NCBI GenBank assembly: GCA_039654915.1
Contig: CM077597.1
Coordinates: 85,314,001-85,378,000, forward strand
DNA from: Aquilaria yunnanensis
Lineage: Eukaryota; Streptophyta; Magnoliopsida; Malvales; Thymelaeaceae
Direction of reading: 5' to 3'
DNA: 64,000 bases
The notes below the pieces were generated by a model, which saw only the letters and a program-made list of their open reading frames with translations, was not told the origin of the DNA and did no database searches. Within the stretch, counting starts at the first letter, position 1; each line of letters begins with the position of its first letter. Positions 57,685 through 64,000 of the stretch are shown piece by piece. The position numbers were made by a program, and so were the translations under genes.

Positions 57685-58075
57685 TATTTAATGAGATATT
57701 AAAAATACCAGCAGGAAGTAATTTTATAAGTACTCTATTCTCACAAATAAAAAAAAATTACCAGTTTTTTATGAAAATTAGTAGCTAAAGCAAATTCTAC
57801 ATTATATTATTATTGTTGTTGTTGTTGTTATTGTTGTTGTTGTTTATATTAAACAAAAATCTAATATACTTAGCTATCTATTATAATAGAGGACATAAAT
57901 TAGGAGAATTATGATGAAATATTATAACGAAAAGCTATGTAAGAAACAGAAAATGAAACTAATAAGAAATATATCTAAACTAAAAAAGGTAAAATTATTA
58001 TTGCTGCTATTTACTTTAAAAATGATTAACACTATAGTTGTTTATAAGTAAAACAAAAAATTAGTATTTGATTCA
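57685..58075 (+). repeat. Dispersed repeat R1, copy 3, part 2
   Basis: Continues R1 after the chimera and aligns with 7290-7620: GAGATATTAAAAATA, ATAAGTACTCTATT, AGAATTATGATGAAATATTATAA, GAAACTAATAAGAAATATAT. A (TTG)n microsatellite lies at 57811-57843. Confidence 0.78.
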
Positions 58076-58089
58076 CGTTAAATGCACTT

Positions 58090-61000
58090 GTGCATTTATA
58101 TTATGAAAAGTACAATTGTGCACAAATGTTGAATGACTTTTTTGTCCTTTAATTATAATGTGGGTTGCTATTTTAATGAGAACTAGATATGTCATTATAT
58201 ATTTAATTAGAGTTTTAATACCATTATAACATCCTAGAGAAAAAAATCACATGGCCCAAGTATTTCGCTTTCACTCTCTCACTTCTCCTGATTTTGCTCA
58301 CCTAATTGGTTTTAATTTTTAATGGCAAAAGTATTCAAAACACCTCCAATTTTTAATCCCGTATCACTTGAAGGCCCTTATTTTAATCTTATGCACTTCC
58401 TAATGTGAGAGTGTTGGAAAGTTTGTCCCACTATCCAACAAGCCAACACATTCCATGTTGGACAATCCTCGCATGTCAGCATGTCAACTCAATTTTGGAA
58501 CAATATGATTTGCACTCTAAAACTACTATACTAACTTTGACCACTAAACTTAGTTAATTTCAAGAATTATGACTTAAGTTTATTATACTATAAAAGATAT
58601 ATTTGAATATAAAATTTTTGTCAATTATGTTTTCTTTTCCCAAATTAGATGAATATATACTTTGAGATCTTAGGTATTTGGTCTGCGTTAGAGCAATCAT
58701 ATAATTCACTTATGACTCAAACACATACTATGAACAAAAAAACAAAAGAATTATTATTGTAGCAAAGGTCATTGTGAAAAATTTTAGAAAAAAAATTTTT
58801 AGCTCCTAGAATTAGTTACTTATATGGTAATAAAGAGGAATTTTAGCAACAACTCTTTTTTACATTTTTCCAATATTTTAAAACATTGAAAAAATTATAA
58901 TAATTATTTTTCCTACAAGGTCATCATTTTGCATGTTGGAACACAAGTTTTTATTCTTAGCAACTAACTTTTTTTCTATACTAAATAATATTAATGTATT
59001 TTGATTTTTATTATTTTTTTAGAGCCAGCCAAATCTTGTGAGTTGTATCGAAGTAGCATTACACATGTATTGCTCTAGGCTTTAATTTTTGGAAGCATGA
59101 GTTACTTAACCACCAAATTTAGTTACATTTGAGAGATACGCCCTAAAGTTTTTATAAATGCTTTTGAATGTTAGTTTTGACTCAATTTATTTTATCTTTG
59201 CTTTGCTTGAATTATAAAAAGTACGAAGGTGCACAAATGTTAAATGACTTTTTTACTTTTCTATTATAAGATATTTGGTTTTTTTAATGAAACTCAATTT
59301 TGCTTTTATCTATTTAATTAGAGTTATATTAGCACTAGAAAATTAATAAAAACCCTTAAGTTGCCACTAAATTTAAGTTTTTACTGCAAACTTGCCCACT
59401 CTTCATTCTATATTGTAGAATTACATATTATATGCAATTCATTTTTTTGTTAACCTAAAGAAACTCTTAAGTTGCCAGTAAATTCTATTTTCTGTTACAA
59501 ACTTACCTACCTTTGATGCTATATTAGAGTTATGCAATTTTTTTATTTGCGTTAATCTTACCTAAAACTCTTAAATTGCCATTAATTTTTTTTTGCCTCC
59601 AGCATGTTGCTCTTGGTTCTATATTACTATCAAATAATACCTTAAGTAAATATTTTATAAAAATTAAAATTTCAATTTAGCACTTAAAAAACTTTCATAG
59701 TCAAACCTTTTATTTGAATAAAGACTTAAATATATGGTAAAAGTTAGCTAAAGTTTGTACAAATAAATAGTTTGTAAAACCTAAAATTTCAACTTTGCAT
59801 TTAAAAAACCTTTCTAGTTAAATCTTTTATTTGAATAAAAGATTTAAATATATGGTAAAATGCATACTAAAATTTTGCTACTACAAAAGGTACCTCTGAA
59901 CATAAACTTTTTTTCAATTAATTTTTTTTGTTTTTCAACTATAATGAGTATATACTATGAAATCTTATTATTTGGTAAAACTCATGCTAAAGTTTCACAT
60001 GAAAATATATAAGTATTGCAAATAAGAAAATAATTTTAGGTATAAAAAGTATATATTGAAAATTTATGTAAGTGAACATTTTATATTGTTTTGCAACCTT
60101 AATGAGAATATACTATGAAAAATTATTATGTGTTAAAACTCATGCTAAAGTTTCACACGAAAATCTATAAGTATTGCATATATGAAAAAAATTTTAAGGA
60201 TTAAAAAGTATATATTGAAAATGTTTGAAAGTGAGCACCTTATAATTGTTCATTTGTAGTTTTCCTTTACCTTGAAATTTTAAGTTCTTTTACTCTTTTA
60301 ATGATATACAAATTTCATGTTATCTTTTTAATTAGAGTTGTGTTAGTATTATTTTAACAAGTATGGCTATATTATAAAAACAATACATTTGAATATAAAA
60401 TTTTTGTCAATTAATTTTTTTTTCTACTTGGATAAACGTTTGCTTTGAAAGCTTAGGTATTTAGTCCATCTTAGAGCAATCATATAACTCATATATGACT
60501 CGAGCACATATTATGAAAAAAAAAAAAGAATTTATTATTGCAGCAAAGGTCATTGAGAAAAATTTTAGGAAAAAAATTCTTAGCTCTGAGAGTTAGTTGT
60601 TTATATTATAATAAAGAGGAATTTTAACAGCAACTCCTTTTTAAATTTTCCAATATTTTCAAAAATTAGAAAAATTATAAGAATTATTTTTTCCACATGG
60701 TCATTTTTTAACGTCACAAATTTTTATTCTAAGCAAATAACACTTTTTCTATACTAAAAAATATTAAATTATTATTATTATTTTTATTATTTTTTAGAGC
60801 CAATTAAATGTTACAAGTTGTACCAAAGTGGTGTTATGCATGAGTTCTTCTTAGGCTTTAATTTTTGGAAAATCATTACTTTAACCACCAAATTTAGTTA
60901 AATTTAACAAATATGCCGTATATTTTTATACATGGCAAACGTAAGTAAAAAACATTAAATGTCACAAAGAAATTGTGACAGAAAGAGTATAATAATAGTA

Positions 61001-61406
61001 ATACTTAAAACTCACAACCTTTCATTGGTAGTTAATTATACATTAAAAAAATAATAACAATATACTAAAGTTTTAATTCTATTTAGAAAAAGAAAAATTA
61101 AATTTTTAACAACAGTCTTTTTACACTATGAGGCCTCAAAGGAATTTATACCCTCAACTTAAACTTTCCAATTCGAGCCTCATACTATCAAGTGAAATTA
61201 GAGCTATATGGTTGACTTAGCCTACTTATTAGTGAGTTATAGGAATACATGAATGCTTTAACTTGAATTTTTGGGGTTTAAATGATACTTTTCAAAATAA
61301 AAAAAAGATGATTGTTTGAAATTGATTAATTCAAAATAAGTTATTATTATTATTATTTTTTTTTTTGGGATTTTTCATCCTAAACTAATATCATTTGAAA
61401 ACTGAT

Positions 61407-61444
<38 letters not shown>

Positions 61445-61950
61445 TAATAATTTCTAGAATAACATTTTTATGGAAATCGTTATGAATTTAAAAGGTATGA
61501 ACAAGTCAAAATATTGGAAGAACTTTTTACCTTTAAATTTTATTTTATTTCCCTATTTTAATGATACTCAAATTTTTCATTTCCTATTTATTACATTTTA
61601 AAAAACTAAAATTCTGTAAAGGAAGACAAGTTTTTCATGGAAAAAAAACTAAAAAATGCCACTAAATTTAAATTTTCATAACAGACATATGTTTGATTTA
61701 TATGACTATTAAGCACACCTAAAAACATAATGTTTATCAATTTATTTAAATTTAAACTTGAAATATTTTTTCCAGAACTTAAAAATGCAATTTAATATCT
61801 ATATACATCTAAATTTATATTTATATATAATAAAAAGTGCAAAGATATATAAAATGGCTAAACCTTAAATTTTAAGTTATTAGTTTTCCTTTTAGGTACT
61901 CTGATTATATTCTACTTTAGTGCATTTATTTTTCTATGGTTAACTAATTA
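58090..61950. repeat. AT-rich non-coding block with nested local duplications
   Basis: No gene is visible in nearly 3.9 kb. A unit of about 560 bases is duplicated directly at 58585-59150 and 60380-60925 (AATATAAAATTTTTGTCAATTA, AGAGCAATCATATAA, GCAAAGGTCATTG, TTTTTAGAGCCA, CCACCAAATTTAGTTA). A 155-base unit is tandem at 59939-60090 and 60098-60245. A 110-120-base unit is tandem near 59657 and 59780. Three units with CTTAAGTTGCCA stand near 59359, 59468 and 59569. A TTTAATTAGAGTT-containing block recurs near 58200, 59320 and 60330. No terminal repeats or domains classify it. Confidence 0.75.
61415..61442. repeat. (TG)14 microsatellite
   Basis: 28 bases of uninterrupted TG after TATATA. Confidence 0.97.
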
Positions 61951-62059
61951 TATTATAAGAACAATGCATAAAACTAGGTTTCCAAACTTCAATGATGTGA
62001 GTATAATATTTAAATCAATGGGTAGGCATCAATTACACAAAAAGACAAAAAAAAAATAA

Positions 62060-64000
62060 AACATCCGAAGTACTGAACCAATCAACGGAATAACTACACA
62101 TACTACATGGGCTATCCTTTGTAAAAAAGATAAGCCCTAGGTGTTAATGCTCTGAAACTTGAGCATATCCACATAAAGCTTTCTACACTTCACTTATATG
62201 GCATATGAGGGTGTTACAAACTCCCCACCCCCTTATGTACCCAATGCCCTTGTTGGAGTCAATTAGATTGCTTAGTTCCTCAGGCCAAATAACCTCTCTA
62301 ATTAGACTACTTAGCCTTTGACTAAGCAACCTTTCAAATTCAGGGTCAATCCTCGTAGAAGATATATGTAACGACCAAAGTTAAAAACCGATCAATGAAA
62401 CACCTGCCTATACCACATGGGCTATCCTTTGGAAAAGGATAAGCACTAAGTGCTCATGTTCTGAAATTAGAGCCTATATATCCACATAAAGTTTCTCACA
62501 ATTCACCCATGGGGGTTATGGGGGTGTTACAAACTCCCCCCCCCCTTGTGTACCCAACGTCCTTGTTGGGCTTATTCAGATTACTTGGTTCCCCAAACCA
62601 AATAATCTCTTTAATCGGACTACTTACGCCTTGGCCAAGTAGTCTCTCAAATCCAGGATCAGTCCTGGTAGACGATGCATGTGCATACCCACTATGCCAC
62701 ACTATTGTGGTCCCGGGTCAGTTCTGATACCGTCTGTAATGATCCAAGTCCAGAACTGGTCAACGAAACACCTGCCCACACCACTTGGGCTCTCTTTTAG
62801 AAAATGATAAGTGCTTGGTGCTTATGTTCTGGAATTGGATCCTATATATCCATAGAAGGCTTCCTACAATTCACCCATGTGGGATATGAGAGTGTTACGA
62901 ACTCTCCCCCCTGATGTATCCAACATACCCGTTAGGTCAATCGGATTACTTGGTTCCCTGGACCAAGTAACTTTTCTAATCGAACTACTTTGCCTCTGGC
63001 CAAGTAGCCTCTTGAATCCAAGATCAGTTCCGGTAGACGATGCATGTGCATATCCACTATGCCACACCATTGTATACTTTGAACCAATCTTGGCTCTGAT
63101 GCCATTTGCAATGACCCAAGTCCAGAACCGGTCAACGGAACACCTGCCTACACCACATGGGCAATCCTTTGGAAAATGATAAGGACTAGGTACATAGGAA
63201 TGGACTCTCAGTATAAAGAAGTTCCCCTGTCCCATACCGGTGGACTTAACCACATATTTTGAACCAAACTTGGCTCTGATGCCATCTATAATGACCTAAG
63301 TCCAAAACTGGTCAACGGAACACCTGCCCACACCACATGAGCTATCCTTTAGAAAATGATAAACGCTAGGTACTTATGTTATGGAATTGGAGCCTATATA
63401 TCCACATAAGGCTTCTCACAATTCACTCATGTGAGATATGGGGGTGTTACATCTGTAATGACCAAAGTCCAAAACCGGTCAACAGAACACTTGCCCACAC
63501 CACATGGGCTATCCTTTAGAAAAGGATAAGTGCTAAGTGCTTATGTTCTGGAATTGGAGCCTATATATCCACATAAGGCTTCCCACAATTCACCCATGTG
63601 GGATAGAGGGTGTTACAAACTCCCCCCCTTATGTACCCAACGTCCTCGTTGGGGTCAATCAGATTACTTGGTTTTCCGGACCAAGTAACCTCTCTAATCG
63701 GACTACTTAGCTCCTAGCCAAGTAGCCTATCAAATCCAGTATCAGTCCTAGTAGACGATGCATGTGCACATCCACTATGCCACATAATCGCGGTCTCGGG
63801 TTGGCTTTGATATCATCTGTAACAACCCAAGTCCAGAATCGGTCAATGAAACACTTGCCCACACCACAAGGGCTATACTTTGGAAAAGGATAAGCACTAG
63901 GTGCTTATGTTTTGGAATTGGAGCCTATATATCCACATAAAGTTTCTCACAATTCACCCATGTGGGATATGGGGCTGTTACAAACTCCCCCCTTATGTAC
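62060..64000 (-). mobile_element. Head-to-tail array of TRIM elements (at least seven LTRs)
   Basis: All units lie on the minus strand. LTRs: about 62060-62218 (degenerate), 62367-62531, 62735-62899, 63107 to about 63195 (truncated), 63287-63451, 63454-63617 and 63818-63982. Internal domains of type B lie at 62219-62366 (shortened), 62532-62734, 62900-63106 and 63618-63817. Type A lies at 63196-63286. The array continues past the window edge. The regular period is about 364-372 bases (LTR 165 plus internal about 203). C-runs near 62538-62547 and 62905-62912 are reverse-complement polypurine tracts. Words like GATACCGTC or GATGCCAT beside LTR ends are reverse-complement primer sites. No gag or pol sequence is present. 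Confidence 0.9.

Noticed and set aside
38920..58075. The inverted R1 copies as terminal inverted repeats of one large Mutator-like element with captured DNA between them
   Set aside because: A third R1 copy at 7181-7640 with no partner, and the lack of clear outer ends or a 9-bp duplication, fit a dispersed repeat better.
62060..64000. A regularly spaced repeat array that could be mistaken for CRISPR or satellite DNA
   Set aside because: Repeats of 165 bp with TG...CA ends, primer sites and polypurine tracts between them identify retroelement LTRs, in a plant genome.

Overview
The window is AT-rich nuclear DNA of a flowering plant. Almost all of it is transposable-element sequence: long-LTR Ty3/gypsy chromoviruses, short Ty1/copia and LINE relics, and CACTA, Mutator-like and foldback DNA transposons. 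Plant-type spliced gene structure and tRNA-iMet primer binding sites support this. I cannot name the species. Only one host gene is credible: a 23 kDa jasmonate-induced-protein-like gene at 8880-9829, with a TATA box and a probable leader intron upstream.

Layout. 1-7180: minus-strand decayed gypsy element (family A) running off the left edge, with a 3.45 kb LTR. 7181-7640: an unclassified dispersed repeat (R1). 7700-9950: the host gene. 10173-12234: a non-autonomous CACTA element (TSD ATT), flanked by two related copies of the gene's 3'-UTR-like sequence. 14481-14922: a foldback element with 9-bp near-TSDs. About 14965-17740: a Mutator-like element with FAR1-type and transposase relics in opposite orientations. 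17747-20040: an old LTR related to the young family B. 20050-22812: a broken copia element. 24950-25402: a LINE zinc-binding domain, split by a family A solo LTR (25403-38720, TSD ACTGC). That solo LTR is itself split by an intact, very young family B gypsy element (26757-36714, TSD CTCCC) with a 1613-codon gag-pol frame. 38920-46860: a second R1 copy split by a minus-strand LTR (TSD ATATG), which holds a 5'-truncated family A element in the opposite orientation. 47425-48560: a copia LTR with leader. 48750-58075: a third R1 copy, split by an 8.47 kb chimera (49211-57679, TSD CAAAA) in which 165-bp TRIM-type LTRs enclose a family A gypsy interior and a complete 3.39 kb gypsy LTR. 58090-61950: locally duplicated AT-rich non-coding DNA. 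About 62060-64000: a head-to-tail array of TRIM LTRs and internal domains, running off the right edge.

The order of insertions can be read from nested target-site duplications: LINE, then family A solo LTR, then young family B element. The family A coding copies are dead. Their scored stop codons are nearly all explained by C-to-T or G-to-A changes, as expected for methylated, silenced repeats. Family B looks recently active: I saw only two differences between its two 2532-bp LTRs. The most unusual items are the TRIM/gypsy chimera, the TRIM array with an LTR-GA-LTR junction, and a cluster of CpG-rich palindromes upstream of the putative TATA box in the family B LTR.
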